A stretch of DNA of 64,000 bases from DATASD01 sp035478835 (GCA_035478835.1 DATIJH010000005.1:41074-105073), one strand, 5' to 3'. Positions 8,721 to 17,001 are shown, numbered from the stretch's first letter. The notes: a model not told the origin generated them from the sequence alone. Numbers and translations: made by a program.

Positions 8721-9749
8721 TTAGTGATAACCCATCAGGGCATTTTCGGCATTAAGCATGAAGTCGGGCGCAGGCGGTGTCTCAGGCTTTGCATAATAGG
8801 GTAGTTCGGCGCCGGCCGCCACATCGATCACCCGCTTACTAAAGGCGAGTTTTCGTTCATCATCGGCTGCAATGACTTGCTGAGCGCCGGCTTCATCCAG
8901 CTTTGCAAATGCTTCTCCTAGATCTTCCGTACCAGCCACAGCGCATATGTCTACGGCGGCGCGTGGTCCAAAGTCTACCTGCTGTACGGTTTTGCGTACG
9001 CGACTCTTGAGTTCACCGTTGCCTATGCCGCTCAGTGCGCCTTCAATTTTTTCAGGGTCAGGATACGGCATACCATGCTGGTCTAGGCTACTAAATTGGC
9101 CTTCAATCTGAGTACGTTTTGCCACGAACGATTCAGCAACGCCTTCGCGTTGAATTGTCTCCCCGACCCACGCGCGGCGAAGCTCATTTGATGGAGCAAA
9201 TGAAATAGGAATAGTGCTTGCCCCTTGTGCCCGCAGTTCGTCACGCGAGGCGCTTGCGGCGGCAATTGCCTGAACCGATGCCTCAGAATTGGGATCAAAT
9301 CCATTCGTAATAACCTCGTGCGCCACACGCGCCGAACGACCATTGCCGTCACGCTCAAAGTGTCCGAGTACAATACCAAAAGCCGCGAGATTGGCGCGGC
9401 GTGTCACATCTTCAGTTGACCGAATCGTACGCATCGTGTGGTCAAGAAATTCATCGCGATGCCGCGGTGCAAGCAACATCTGCCCCACCACCTCCTTGCC
9501 ATCAACCATGCGACTGACCGATGATGTTGTTTGTGAATGGTCTGGACGCTCTACCGTCCCGAGTACGGCTGCATTCAAGTAATCAATGCCTTCACGCGCT
9601 TGCCGTAATGTTGCATGCTGTAACAAATTATTCGCTTGGGCAGTATCAAGCTGCTCCATGCCCAGATGCTGCAAGCCTTCTGTCAAACGCTGCGCTACTG
9701 GATGCGCTGTTTGCATGTTGGGTAAGTTGTCGGCCAGTTGTTCGCCCAT
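8721..9749 (-). CDS. Fic-domain protein (putative AMP-transferase)
   Basis: 342 residues with a Fic signature HFERDGNGRSAR at about residues 151-162, close to the canonical HPFx[D/E]GNGRxxR. The catalytic His, the phosphate-binding GNGR and the final Arg are present; Pro at position 2 and Phe at position 3 of the canonical motif are replaced by Phe and Glu. The helix before it (ANLAAFGIVLG) fits the fold. Known family members transfer AMP or other phosphate-containing groups to Thr, Tyr or Ser of target proteins. No antitoxin gene, signal peptide or membrane segment was seen. It stands alone behind a TTGACA promoter with no clear Shine-Dalgarno sequence. Confidence 0.7.
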   Translation of the reverse strand: MGEQLADNLPNMQTAHPVAQRLTEGLQHLGMEQLDTAQANNLLQHATLRQAREGIDYLNAAVLGTVERPDHSQTTSSVSRMVDGKEVVGQMLLAPRHRDEFLDHTMRTIRSTEDVTRRANLAAFGIVLGHFERDGNGRSARVAHEVITNGFDPNSEASVQAIAAASASRDELRAQGASTIPISFAPSNELRRAWVGETIQREGVAESFVAKRTQIEGQFSSLDQHGMPYPDPEKIEGALSGIGNGELKSRVRKTVQQVDFGPRAAVDICAVAGTEDLGEAFAKLDEAGAQQVIAADDERKLAFSKRVIDVAAGAELPYYAKPETPPAPDFMLNAENALMGYH

Positions 9750-9775
9750 ATTTGTTTTGCTTTCGTTTGATTATA

Positions 9776-9804
9776 TTATTAGCATAAGCTTGCATAATTG
9801 TCAA
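9776..9804 (-). promoter_or_regulatory. Promoter of the Fic-like gene
   Basis: TTGACA at 9799-9804 and TAATAA at 9776-9781 with a 17-base spacer on the minus strand, within AT-rich sequence. A TATAAT at 9770-9775 is an alternative -10 but is spaced 23 bases from the -35. Confidence 0.55.
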
Positions 9805-9858
9805 TCTTCCGCTAAAAACATTGAAAATGCTACGCTATTATGGTAAATAAATACACAT

Positions 9859-10248
9859 ATGTTTTTCGATGAAGGTTTAATTGCCTCCTACGAGGTTGGT
9901 ACTGCGGCCGCCTGCCCTGCGCCCGTTCCGCACTTTGAGGCAGCGGCGTACGAGCATGATCCCAACAGGGACGCAGCCATAGCAGCAGCCGAAGACGCCG
10001 TGCTCACCACCTTCGAGAGACTCGCCGAATTCAGTCCGGACATTGCGCAAGCGCTGCGCTGGATTAGACTTGGCGATGACGAGCGTGTTGCAGAGCTTGG
10101 TGGCGGCGCTCTTTTTGGCGCTCTCGCTGATCCAGATGCCGTGCTCGAATTCGGCCCCGGATTATCCAACGTTCGCGTCCTCCGTGATGCGCTCCACCAA
10201 GCCGCACAACTTGCCGCCCAGGATTACGACAAACGATTCCGGCTATAG
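9859..10248 (+). CDS. Hypothetical acidic protein
   Basis: 129 residues, Ala-rich, acidic and predicted mostly helical, with no membrane segment and no motif I recognise. Codon use resembles the neighbours, and a strong hairpin terminator follows the stop directly, both supporting a real gene. It is divergent from the Fic-like gene and convergent with the PH-domain gene. Confidence 0.6.
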   Translation: MFFDEGLIASYEVGTAAACPAPVPHFEAAAYEHDPNRDAAIAAAEDAVLTTFERLAEFSPDIAQALRWIRLGDDERVAELGGGALFGALADPDAVLEFGPGLSNVRVLRDALHQAAQLAAQDYDKRFRL

Positions 10249-10250
10249 CC

Positions 10251-10278
10251 AAAACAGTCCCGCGAAGGACTGTTTTTT
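10251..10278 (+). terminator. Bidirectional rho-independent terminator
   Basis: Stem AAAACAGTCC / GGACTGTTTT with a 6-base loop, flanked by T-runs on either strand. It serves the gene ending at 10248 (+) and the one ending at 10306 (-). Confidence 0.85.
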
Positions 10279-10305
10279 GGTTTGGCCCGTACCTGCCACA
10301 CAAGC

Positions 10306-10899
10306 TCAGTTGAATTTTGAAATCCGGTGGCGCATCAGCAGCGGCACAGCAGTGTATGGATTGGCCACGCTCTGCATGGGCATCGGGCCTTGCGGCGTCG
10401 TTGGCGTCGGCAGGTAACCGAAGTTGCGGCCCAGTTGCCGCGCTGCGGCTCGGCCGGCGGAACCCTCGGCGTCGATCGGCGTTGGCTCAAACTGCTGGAA
10501 CATGTATTGCTGGCGCAGTTCCATGATGCGGCGCTGCGTATAGTTGAGCAGCTCGCGCAAAACCGCGTGATTCCAGCCGATGAACACTAGCGTACGGTTC
10601 GGCGTTGTGATGTGGATCGAAGCATTCAGTAAGCGGTGGCGATAATCCACCTCTGTTACCATGTCGAATCGGACATCTTCAAGCGTTAGGTACAGGGGTT
10701 TGCGGTCAATTAACAGGACGCGGCGGTCGGTTACGCAGAGCAGCGCAAGTCCGCCCTCGTATTGGCCGTTGGCGCAGTGCTGAATGCGCTCTTCAGGCAT
10801 TAGGATCTTACTCAGCTCGCGGCGCTCCGCCCGCCACCAGAATCGGAATGCATATCCGATCTGCTTGAGTTGCCGATCCACCTCATTGCGAGTCACCAT
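10306..10899 (-). CDS. PH-like domain protein (YokE type)
   Basis: 197 residues. The central segment (about residues 30-125) follows the bacterial PH-like pattern: LMPEERIQHCANG, LLCVTDRRVLLID, then VDYRHRLLNASIHITTP and LVFIGW. The function of such domains is usually unknown and is tied to membranes or protein interaction. A helical, Pro-rich C-terminus follows. The ATG at 10897-10899 has a very strong Shine-Dalgarno (AAGGAGGG). Divergent from the Crp-like regulator, which could control it. Confidence 0.75.
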   Translation of the reverse strand: MVTRNEVDRQLKQIGYAFRFWWRAERRELSKILMPEERIQHCANGQYEGGLALLCVTDRRVLLIDRKPLYLTLEDVRFDMVTEVDYRHRLLNASIHITTPNRTLVFIGWNHAVLRELLNYTQRRIMELRQQYMFQQFEPTPIDAEGSAGRAAARQLGRNFGYLPTPTTPQGPMPMQSVANPYTAVPLLMRHRISKFN

Positions 10900-10913
10900 A
10901 GCTCCCTCCTTCT

Positions 10914-10934
10914 CTTAGCACCTCATTAGCTAAG
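10914..10934. promoter_or_regulatory. Inverted repeat, possible operator
   Basis: CTTAGC-9 bases-GCTAAG between the PH-domain gene and the divergent Crp/Fnr-type gene. Spacing and symmetry would suit a dimeric regulator. It sits just upstream of the PH gene's Shine-Dalgarno sequence, in its leader. Confidence 0.35.
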
Positions 10935-11033
10935 TACTTTTATAATAGGCGTTTTATCCTGCCGGTACCGTTAGCTTAGTCACTCAGCGACCGCGATATT
11001 TATCACGCCTATACACCGGTGGTGCGTAAAAGC

Positions 11034-11062
11034 TTGGAAAGCATATAAGATGGTGAGATAAT
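11034..11062 (+). promoter_or_regulatory. Promoter of the Crp/Fnr-type gene (leaderless)
   Basis: TTGGAA at 11034-11039, a 17-base spacer and GATAAT at 11057-11062. The ATG is 7 bases downstream and no ribosome site is present. Confidence 0.65.
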
Positions 11063-11069
11063 ACTCCCT

Positions 11070-11723
11070 ATGGAAACGGGTAAGGAACCGCTTTCGGTGC
11101 TCGTCAGCCTCTTCCATAGCGGAACGCAGCTGACATACAACAAAGGTGAGTTTTTGATTCGTCCCGGTGGTAGCCCTCCGGGCATTTTTTATATAGAAAG
11201 CGGGCTGGTGAAAGCGTACGACATCACTAAGTACGGCGAAGAAAACCTGCTGATCATCCGCAAACCCGGTGAAATCCTAGGTCTTACCTGGGCAATTACA
11301 GGGCTCGACCGCGGCATTGTGTACTCTGCGCTCACACCAACAACGGTGTGGCAGATCAACCGCGAAGATTTCGTAAATCTCATGCACACCAAGCCGGAAA
11401 TTGCTTTGCCGCTTGTACACATGCTGGTCGAAATGTACCGTTTGCACTCCGAACGCATCTTAAATCTGGAGTACCGCAGCGTGCGCGAACGGCTTGTCTC
11501 GTTCTTGCTGACTACGTCGAAACGATTTGGCAAGGCGTTGCCGGATGGTGCAGTCGTGATCGACGTGCCCTTGCGCCATCAGGATATTGCCAGCTCAATA
11601 AGCGCCACACGCGAAACAACCGGCCGCGAGCTGGCCGCTTTGGAGCGCAAAGGTTTGCTTAAGACTGAGCAGTCGATTGTAACGCTGCTCGATATCGACG
11701 GCCTGCGCCAGCATCTTGAGTAA
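11070..11723 (+). CDS. Crp/Fnr-family transcriptional regulator
   Basis: 217 residues. The N-terminal cyclic-nucleotide-binding-type beta-roll (about residues 10-120) includes FYIESGLVKAYDI and KPGEILGL. The dimerisation helix follows, then the Crp winged helix (about 150-215) with recognition helix region QDIASSISATRETTGRELAA. The cAMP-contacting RxS signature of E. coli Crp is not evident and there are no Fnr-type N-terminal cysteines, so the ligand is unknown. A leaderless promoter and the neighbouring inverted repeat suggest a local regulatory role. Confidence 0.92.
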   Translation: METGKEPLSVLVSLFHSGTQLTYNKGEFLIRPGGSPPGIFYIESGLVKAYDITKYGEENLLIIRKPGEILGLTWAITGLDRGIVYSALTPTTVWQINREDFVNLMHTKPEIALPLVHMLVEMYRLHSERILNLEYRSVRERLVSFLLTTSKRFGKALPDGAVVIDVPLRHQDIASSISATRETTGRELAALERKGLLKTEQSIVTLLDIDGLRQHLE

Positions 11724-11733
11724 CTTTGGCGCC

Positions 11734-12390
11734 TTATTGCCAGTGGTTTACAATCTGCTCGATCGTTTTGATTACCAAATCGTGATCTGGTACGTCCTGG
11801 GTTTCATAATAATGTTCGGTCGAAATATAGTCTTCGACCACACTCAAACAGAAAATCTCGTCTGCGGCAATGTGCATGCGGTCAACCGCCGGCACGCTGG
11901 CCAGCGGCGTGGCCACAATAAGACGCTCAATCTCGATCGGTTTTAAAAACTCGGCGGCGATGTCGAGCGTAAACCCATTGCGTAAACCGTCGGTCACCAA
12001 AATTACCACATGGTTGCGCAACAGATCCTTGCGCAGCAAGCCGCCGCGGCCAATCAGACGGTGCATCTGCTGCAGCTTGTCGAGCTTTTCTTGTTCGATT
12101 ACCCCGTGATATTCGCTCACCAGGTCCTCAAGTTCGTACTCCGAAAACTCTTTATTGTACGAGAACGAGCCGTCCTGGCTAATGCCGCCGACCGGGGTGT
12201 CCTCGCGTGGCAAATTAACGCTCTCGGTCAGCAAAAGCATGAGCACGGCGTGCAGCTGTATGGCAATTTGCGCTCCAACCATGACTCCGCCATCATTCAG
12301 CGCCACCACGGCGCATTGCTTACCCTGGTACCGTTTGGCGATTTGCTCTGCAAGAATCTGGCCAGCTTCGACACGGCTTTTAAAATACAT
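11734..12390 (-). CDS. Phosphoribosyltransferase-fold protein
   Basis: 218 residues. N-terminal FKSRVEAGQILAEQI and VVALNDGGVMVGAQIA match the start of type I phosphoribosyltransferases. The PRPP loop is degenerate: VVILVTDGLRNGFT replaces the usual VVDDxxxTGxT. The substrate is unknown and it may be regulatory or inactive. The start is placed at 12388-12390 (MYFKSR) because TACACT lies 6 bases upstream, the leaderless pattern; the longer frame would run through this box and overlap tlyA. Confidence 0.75.
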   Translation of the reverse strand: MYFKSRVEAGQILAEQIAKRYQGKQCAVVALNDGGVMVGAQIAIQLHAVLMLLLTESVNLPREDTPVGGISQDGSFSYNKEFSEYELEDLVSEYHGVIEQEKLDKLQQMHRLIGRGGLLRKDLLRNHVVILVTDGLRNGFTLDIAAEFLKPIEIERLIVATPLASVPAVDRMHIAADEIFCLSVVEDYISTEHYYETQDVPDHDLVIKTIEQIVNHWQ

Positions 12391-12422
12391 GTTCAAAGTG
12401 TAGCATCTGCTTGCGCAGGCGC

Positions 12423-13151
12423 TCAACCTTTTAGCACTTTTTGCAACAAATAAAAGCGTTCGCGGTTGCCTTTTGTGCCGGCAACTTCACTATCGGCCTT
12501 GTCGCACACAATGTAATACTTTTTTACCCAAGCTTCGAAATCTTTGAGAATAGCGCGACGCATTGCATCGTTTTTTATGACGCCTTTGTGTTTTGCATCG
12601 GCGCCAGCCTCGAATTGCGGCTTTAGCATGGCGGCAATTTTTGTGTGCGGACCGGCCAGCTTGGTGAGGTGCGGCAAGATTTCGCGTAAACTTATAAAAC
12701 TCACGTCGATCACAATAATGTCCGGCATCTCAGACAGGGCGTCGAGGCTTCGAATATCAGTTTGCTCGTGCAATTCAATCTTGGGATTGCCCTGCAAGGT
12801 CGGGTGCAACTGATCGGTTCCGACATCCACTGCGATTACCTTGCGGGCGCCATGCTGCAACGCATAATCCGTAAATCCGCCGGTGGAGCTCCCTACATCA
12901 AGCACCACCGTATCTTTAAAATTAAGCTTGAGCAGCTGCGCTACCGAAGCCAGCTTGAGCCCCGCCCGCGATACATACTGCTCGCTTGCCTGCAGTACAA
13001 CTTCTGCGGTTTCGTCTGCAAAATAGCCCGGTTTGGTCACGGCCTCGCCGCGCACCAGCACCTTGCCCATACGTATCCAGCTCTCGGCCTGGCTGCGCGT
13101 AGCCACTAACCCGCGCGCTACCAACAATTGGTCGAGCCGCTGTTTGGCCAT
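12423..13151 (-). CDS. tlyA: TlyA-type rRNA 2'-O-methyltransferase
   Basis: 242 residues: an N-terminal S4 RNA-binding domain (RLDQLLVARGLVATRSQAES) and an FtsJ-like SAM domain with motif I VLDVGSSTGGFTDYAL, followed by DIIVIDVSFISLREIL and MLKPQFEAG. Known TlyA proteins methylate C1409 of 16S and/or C1920 of 23S rRNA and determine capreomycin sensitivity. Downstream of efp in the ribosomal string, separated by 9 bases. Confidence 0.94.
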   Translation of the reverse strand: MAKQRLDQLLVARGLVATRSQAESWIRMGKVLVRGEAVTKPGYFADETAEVVLQASEQYVSRAGLKLASVAQLLKLNFKDTVVLDVGSSTGGFTDYALQHGARKVIAVDVGTDQLHPTLQGNPKIELHEQTDIRSLDALSEMPDIIVIDVSFISLREILPHLTKLAGPHTKIAAMLKPQFEAGADAKHKGVIKNDAMRRAILKDFEAWVKKYYIVCDKADSEVAGTKGNRERFYLLQKVLKG

Positions 13152-13160
13152 CGCCTTAGA

Positions 13161-13727
13161 CTACTCCTTCACGCGTTCGCGGTACGCGCCAGTTGCAGTG
13201 TCTACCGAAATCACATCGCCCTGCTTAATAAAAGCTGGCACTTTGATGGTGATACCTGTTTCGAGCGTCGCGTCTTTTTGCACACTGCTGGTCGTGTCGC
13301 CCTTGACCACATTTTCAGCATAAGTTACGAGCAGCGGTACGTTTTTGGGAAGTTCCACGCTAATGGCGCGGCCGTCAAAAAACTGCAGCTGCACGCGGTC
13401 GCCTTCTTTTAAGTAGCCCGCGCCGTCGCCAACCAAGTCGGCCGGCACTTCGAACTGCTCAAACGTGTCCTCGTTCATAAAGTAGAACGTTGTGCCGTCG
13501 TTGTACAAGTACTGCGCGTTCTGGTTGTTCACGTCTGCATACGCAAGTTGTTCGTTGCCTTTAAAGGTTTTTTCGAGCACTTTACCATCGAGCAAACTTT
13601 TAATGCGCACGTTCACGATTGAACCGCCTCGGCCCATAACTTTTTGGTTGTAATCAACCACGCGATACGGCACGCCTTCCAGCTGGAACAGTGTGCCCTT
13701 TTTGAGATCTGTAATGCTTAATGCCAT
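13161..13727 (-). CDS. efp: Translation elongation factor P
   Basis: 188 residues with the three-domain EF-P architecture; EF-P rescues ribosomes stalled on polyproline. The Shine-Dalgarno AAGGAG overlaps the end of the upstream gene. The tip loop that enters the peptidyl-transferase centre reads VMGRGGS, so Arg33 stands where E. coli EF-P has modified Lys34. No modification enzyme (EpmA, EarP, YmfI) is in this window. Confidence 0.97.
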   Translation of the reverse strand: MALSITDLKKGTLFQLEGVPYRVVDYNQKVMGRGGSIVNVRIKSLLDGKVLEKTFKGNEQLAYADVNNQNAQYLYNDGTTFYFMNEDTFEQFEVPADLVGDGAGYLKEGDRVQLQFFDGRAISVELPKNVPLLVTYAENVVKGDTTSSVQKDATLETGITIKVPAFIKQGDVISVDTATGAYRERVKE

Positions 13728-13737
13728 TGCCTACTCC

Positions 13738-14067
13738 TTATGCTAGTAGTGAAATTATCTGCTGGATGGTTGCCGAGATTTGTGCAACGTCGGCGGGGCC
13801 AAAAATGCCGTGCTGGCTGGCCGCCAAAATATTTTTGTTCAGGCCCTCGAGGCGCGTTTTGGCCTCATGCGCCATGTTGAGCTGCTCGGCGCGCGTCTGG
13901 GCATATTCGTAATCACGGATGTCGAGGCGCGCGTCGATAACTTGCTGCCGGATTGGCAGCACCACCTTTTGGGCGGCCGCCGGCAAACTGTGCACGTCAA
14001 TCGGTGAAAACACCGCATTGAGCTGCCCGCTCAGGGCCTGCATCAGTTTGAATGGCGACCGCTCCAC
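13738..14067 (-). CDS. Hypothetical helical protein in the ribosomal operon
   Basis: 109 residues, predicted all-helical with coiled-coil character and no membrane segment. I favour GTG at 14065-14067, preceded by TAGGGG that overlaps the rpsR stop; an ATG at 14043 is the alternative. The longer ATG frame from 14136 would overlap rpsR and is unlikely. Lies between rpsR and efp, close enough to be cotranscribed. Family not recognised. Confidence 0.65.
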   Translation of the reverse strand: MERSPFKLMQALSGQLNAVFSPIDVHSLPAAAQKVVLPIRQQVIDARLDIRDYEYAQTRAEQLNMAHEAKTRLEGLNKNILAASQHGIFGPADVAQISATIQQIISLLA

Positions 14068-14080
14068 CTTTTTAGCGCCC

Positions 14081-14284
14081 CTAGTTGTTAGCCACGAACG
14101 GCAGCAAAGCAATGTGGCGGGCACGCTTAATTGCAACGGCTAAACGACGCTGCTGCGCTTCGGTCAAGCCGGTCTTTTTGCGTGTTTCGATTTGCCCGTA
14201 GACGTTTACGTAACGCTGCAGGGTTTTAAAATCTTTGTAGTCAAAGAATGCTACATCTGTTTTGTGCTTAAAAATTTTAGCCAT
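14081..14284 (-). CDS. rpsR: Ribosomal protein bS18
   Basis: 67 residues, near the usual length. Conserved core DYKDFKTLQRYVNVYGQI and RKKTGLTEAQQRRLAVAIKRAR. It binds bS6 in the small-subunit platform. No zinc cysteines. Third gene of rpsF-ssb-rpsR. Confidence 0.97.
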   Translation of the reverse strand: MAKIFKHKTDVAFFDYKDFKTLQRYVNVYGQIETRKKTGLTEAQQRRLAVAIKRARHIALLPFVANN

Positions 14285-14307
14285 AGTTAGCTCCTAGTTG
14301 AATTTCG

Positions 14308-14784
14308 TTAAAACGGAATGTCGTCGAGGTTGATCGGGTCGTCGCCGATATCTTCGATTACCACGTCCTTATTTGCCGGCTTGCTGGGCTTTGGCGCACT
14401 ATTTGCGCTTGCACCGCCACCGCCATTGCCGCCATGGCTTTCGCCGCCTTCACCGCGGCTGTCGAGGAATGTCACGTCGCTCGCGAGTACCTCTACTTTG
14501 CTGCGCTTTTGACCTTCTTGTTCCCAGCTGCGGCTTTGCAGACGCCCCTGGACCAAGGCGCGGCGGCCTTTGCTCAAGTATTGCGCGACGCGCTCACCAA
14601 GCGGACCCCAAGCAACGACGTCGATGTAGTCGGTCGCTTCTTGCCATTCGCCGCTCTGATCTTTGTAGCTGCGGTTCAGCGCAAGGCTAAAGCTGCAAAC
14701 TTGCTGGCCACTCGGCGTTTGGCGAAGTTCTGGGTCACGCGTCAGGTTACCCATCAAAATTACTTGGTTTAGACTTCTTGCCAT
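14308..14784 (-). CDS. ssb: Single-stranded DNA-binding protein
   Basis: 158 residues: an OB fold (MARSLNQVILMGNLTRDPEL through about residue 110), a Gly/Pro-rich linker and the acidic tip DDIPF that recruits replication and repair partners. Shine-Dalgarno GAGGGGAG; an internal TACAAT upstream could give an extra promoter. Typical position between rpsF and rpsR. Confidence 0.97.
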   Translation of the reverse strand: MARSLNQVILMGNLTRDPELRQTPSGQQVCSFSLALNRSYKDQSGEWQEATDYIDVVAWGPLGERVAQYLSKGRRALVQGRLQSRSWEQEGQKRSKVEVLASDVTFLDSRGEGGESHGGNGGGGASANSAPKPSKPANKDVVIEDIGDDPINLDDIPF

Positions 14785-14828
14785 GGTTTGGCTCCCCTCA
14801 CTTATACCCTAATTGTACTCTAGTCTGC

Positions 14829-15215
14829 TTACGCGTCTTTGCTGTCGGATTCTTCGGCCTCGGCGGTTTCACCGCGCTCAGCTGCTTTTTTGGCTTTTTC
14901 GGCCTTGGCAGCTTCGGCTTTGGCGATAGCTTTAAGGTCTGGGCGCGTGATCAAAAAGCGCAGAACTTCGTCGGTAATGTTGAGCGTACTTTCGACTTTG
15001 CGGACAGCCTCGCCTGGCATTTCTACGGTGTAGAACACGTACACAGCGTGCTCGTTCTTTTTGATTGGATAGGCGAGCTTGCGCTTGCCCCAGTTGTCTT
15101 CGGCAACGATTTTACCACCGTTGTCGGCGATGATTTTTTGCACGCGGCTGGTAGCCTTTTCCAGATCAATTTCGAGGTCTGGGTGATACAATACGGCAAT
15201 TTCGTATTGGTGCAT
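14829..15215 (-). CDS. rpsF: Ribosomal protein bS6
   Basis: 128 residues. The bS6 fold begins MHQYEIAVLYHPDLEI and is followed by a Lys/Ala/Glu-rich C-terminal tail. The start at 15215 is fixed by AAAGGAG 6 bases upstream; a longer frame lacks this. First gene of a string rpsF-ssb-rpsR-orf-efp-tlyA. Confidence 0.96.
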   Translation of the reverse strand: MHQYEIAVLYHPDLEIDLEKATSRVQKIIADNGGKIVAEDNWGKRKLAYPIKKNEHAVYVFYTVEMPGEAVRKVESTLNITDEVLRFLITRPDLKAIAKAEAAKAEKAKKAAERGETAEAEESDSKDA

Positions 15216-15275
15216 ACATACTCCTTTGGTTAATGCCCACACGTCTCACTGTGAGCTGAGTTAATAACAGATGTA

Positions 15276-15304
15276 ATTATACTACAAAACACCTCGCCCG
15301 GCAA
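15276..15304 (-). promoter_or_regulatory. Promoter of the rpsF operon
   Basis: TTGCCG at 15299-15304, a 17-base spacer and TATAAT at 15276-15281 on the minus strand. The -35 box starts in the loop of the preceding gene's terminator hairpin and the spacer runs through one stem arm. The leader of about 55 bases contains CTCACTGTGAG, a small palindrome. Confidence 0.65.
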
Positions 15305-15320
15305 GGAGCGAGGTGTTTTG
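15285..15320 (-). terminator. Terminator of the OmpA-like gene
   Basis: A 13-base-pair stem CAAAACACCTCGC / GCGAGGTGTTTTG with a 10-base loop; the T-run is on the 3' arm. It overlaps the rpsF promoter. Confidence 0.85.
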
Positions 15321-15333
15321 ATAGCTGAGGCCA

Positions 15334-16482
15334 CTAGCGATTGAGATTGCCGCCGTGCGTACGGGCGCTGCGCGATCCGCTTTTGCCCGAATAGCTATAC
15401 GGGCGCGGCTGCTTGTGGCTGCCCGCAAAGGCTGCCGGCACTTGCTGCGGACCAGCGATTCCTTTTGCTGCCGTCGCGGCTGGGCCGTAATTACTAGGGC
15501 TCACAACCGTACTCGGCGGGAGGACAGCATCGGGCGTGTTAATAAAAGGGGTGTTCTCTGCAGTGAATGCCGGCTGATCTACACCGTGGTGAGGCTGGGA
15601 TGGCTCAGCTTGAGGGGCCGGGTTCGAATTCACCTGGGGAGTATTATCCTGCGTGTCGTGCGTACCCGGTACAGGAACAGTAGGAGTGTCATGGCCAGTT
15701 GGCGTAGGTTTACCTGAGTCGCCAGGGCGCTCGACACCTGTAATTGGCAACTCGCGCGTGGCAGTTATTTCGGCAACGACGTGGCGATCACTCACCAACG
15801 GAGCCAAAGTATTTTGCACGTCCATGGGCAGGCTAGCAGGATCGGTGTTAAACTTTTGCATAAGATCATCCGGAGTCATGTGCAATTGATGTGCCAGTTC
15901 GACTTCTTTTGCGGCCAGGTCGCCGCGGCCGACTTCTACACCTGGTTTGTACGTGACAGGCACGTTTTCGCCAGTTATGTTGTCGATAATCTGCTCATCT
16001 TCTGCGCCAACGGCATGGGCACGGGTATTGGCGAGCTCGACGTTTTCCGCATCAGCGACGCCAAGGCCGGCCGTAGGGGCGTCAACTGCTTTGTCCTGCG
16101 CCTCGTCCGAGGCAAAACCCTCGAAGCTAACGCTGTCGATCTTCTTGCCTTCGCTCGCCAGTTTGTCGACGCCAAATGTGAAAACTTGGCGTTGCGCGTC
16201 AGTTTGTTTTTCGCTTGCTTCTGGACTTTGGCTAAAATGTGACGCCCACGGACGGGTGTCGGTGACATCCATGACCGTGGTTTCTACACCGTTATTAACA
16301 GAGGTGCGCTCGGTAACGTCCGGGCCGCCAAGTACGCTTTGCGGCAAGTTGAGCGTTCTTGCCTGCTGCTGTGCTACTTCGGCTTGCGCGGGTTGCTCAC
16401 GTGGCGCCGCCTGGGCTTCGTGGCCGCCCATTAATGCAGCCGCTGTGACAGCGGCTGCGGCGGTTTCGTGTATTCGATTCAT
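15334..16482 (-). CDS. Secreted protein with an OmpA-like region
   Basis: 382 residues. A short signal-like N-terminus (MNRIHETAAAAVTAAALMGG, then EAQAAP) predicts export. Residues ~90-170 contain KIDSVSFEGFASDEAQ and NVELANTRAHAVG, which resemble the OmpA/MotB peptidoglycan-binding pattern with an insertion. The rest is Pro/Thr/Gln-rich and disordered, ending in a basic Ser/Arg tail. Shine-Dalgarno AAAAGGATC. Cell-wall association at the surface is inferred; a short signal peptide is the main uncertainty. Confidence 0.7.
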   Translation of the reverse strand: MNRIHETAAAAVTAAALMGGHEAQAAPREQPAQAEVAQQQARTLNLPQSVLGGPDVTERTSVNNGVETTVMDVTDTRPWASHFSQSPEASEKQTDAQRQVFTFGVDKLASEGKKIDSVSFEGFASDEAQDKAVDAPTAGLGVADAENVELANTRAHAVGAEDEQIIDNITGENVPVTYKPGVEVGRGDLAAKEVELAHQLHMTPDDLMQKFNTDPASLPMDVQNTLAPLVSDRHVVAEITATRELPITGVERPGDSGKPTPTGHDTPTVPVPGTHDTQDNTPQVNSNPAPQAEPSQPHHGVDQPAFTAENTPFINTPDAVLPPSTVVSPSNYGPAATAAKGIAGPQQVPAAFAGSHKQPRPYSYSGKSGSRSARTHGGNLNR

Positions 16483-16521
16483 ATTTTTGATCCTTTTTGT
16501 GTTATTTGGTGCTTTATATAT

Positions 16522-16550
16522 ACTTTAGCACTTATATACATAAAAGTCAA
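16522..16550 (-). promoter_or_regulatory. Promoter of the OmpA-like gene
   Basis: TTGACT at 16545-16550, a 17-base spacer and TAAAGT at 16522-16527 on the minus strand in a strongly AT-rich patch. Confidence 0.6.
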
Positions 16551-16576
16551 TTATATGATCTTGTGAGAGACGCCCT

Positions 16577-16900
16577 CTAGGCGTGGTGGACGGCGCCAGC
16601 ACGCACTCCGTCCATGTAAGCCGCAACATCGGGGGCTAACATGGCCGTCTGTTCTGTAGCGCGGGCGGCGACTTCAAGTACTACGGGCGCCGATTCGGGC
16701 TCTTGGGTCGTGTCTGCTTTTTCTGCTGCAAGTATGGCGGCGCTGGCCGGATTTGGCTTCCAAGCAATGTCGGCGAAGTAGCCTTCATTGTCGTCTGGCG
16801 GCAATTTATCGGTCTGGCCATCGTAACGGGTCTCGCCTTTCGGAACGTGCCGATGATCAAATTTGGGAGGCGTCCAGGCCTCGGAATGGAATCGTGTCAT
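16577..16900 (-). CDS. Hypothetical small protein
   Basis: 107 residues, polar with an Ala-rich C-terminal half and no membrane segment or known motif. The start is supported by AGAAGGAAACT. Possible promoter TTGAAG-17-TATCAT upstream. An orphan, perhaps lineage-specific. Confidence 0.65.
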   Translation of the reverse strand: MTRFHSEAWTPPKFDHRHVPKGETRYDGQTDKLPPDDNEGYFADIAWKPNPASAAILAAEKADTTQEPESAPVVLEVAARATEQTAMLAPDVAAYMDGVRAGAVHHA

Positions 16901-17001
16901 AGTTTCCTTCTATATTTCAATAACAAAATTAAATGATACACCTAATGTGTGTAGGCTTCAAGCAATATAGTAACTCCTTGGAACAATACAAAAATTACAA
17001 A

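Noticed and set aside
15617..15631. T-loop-like GGTTCGAATT
   Set aside because: It lies inside the OmpA-like gene and no cloverleaf can be drawn around it.
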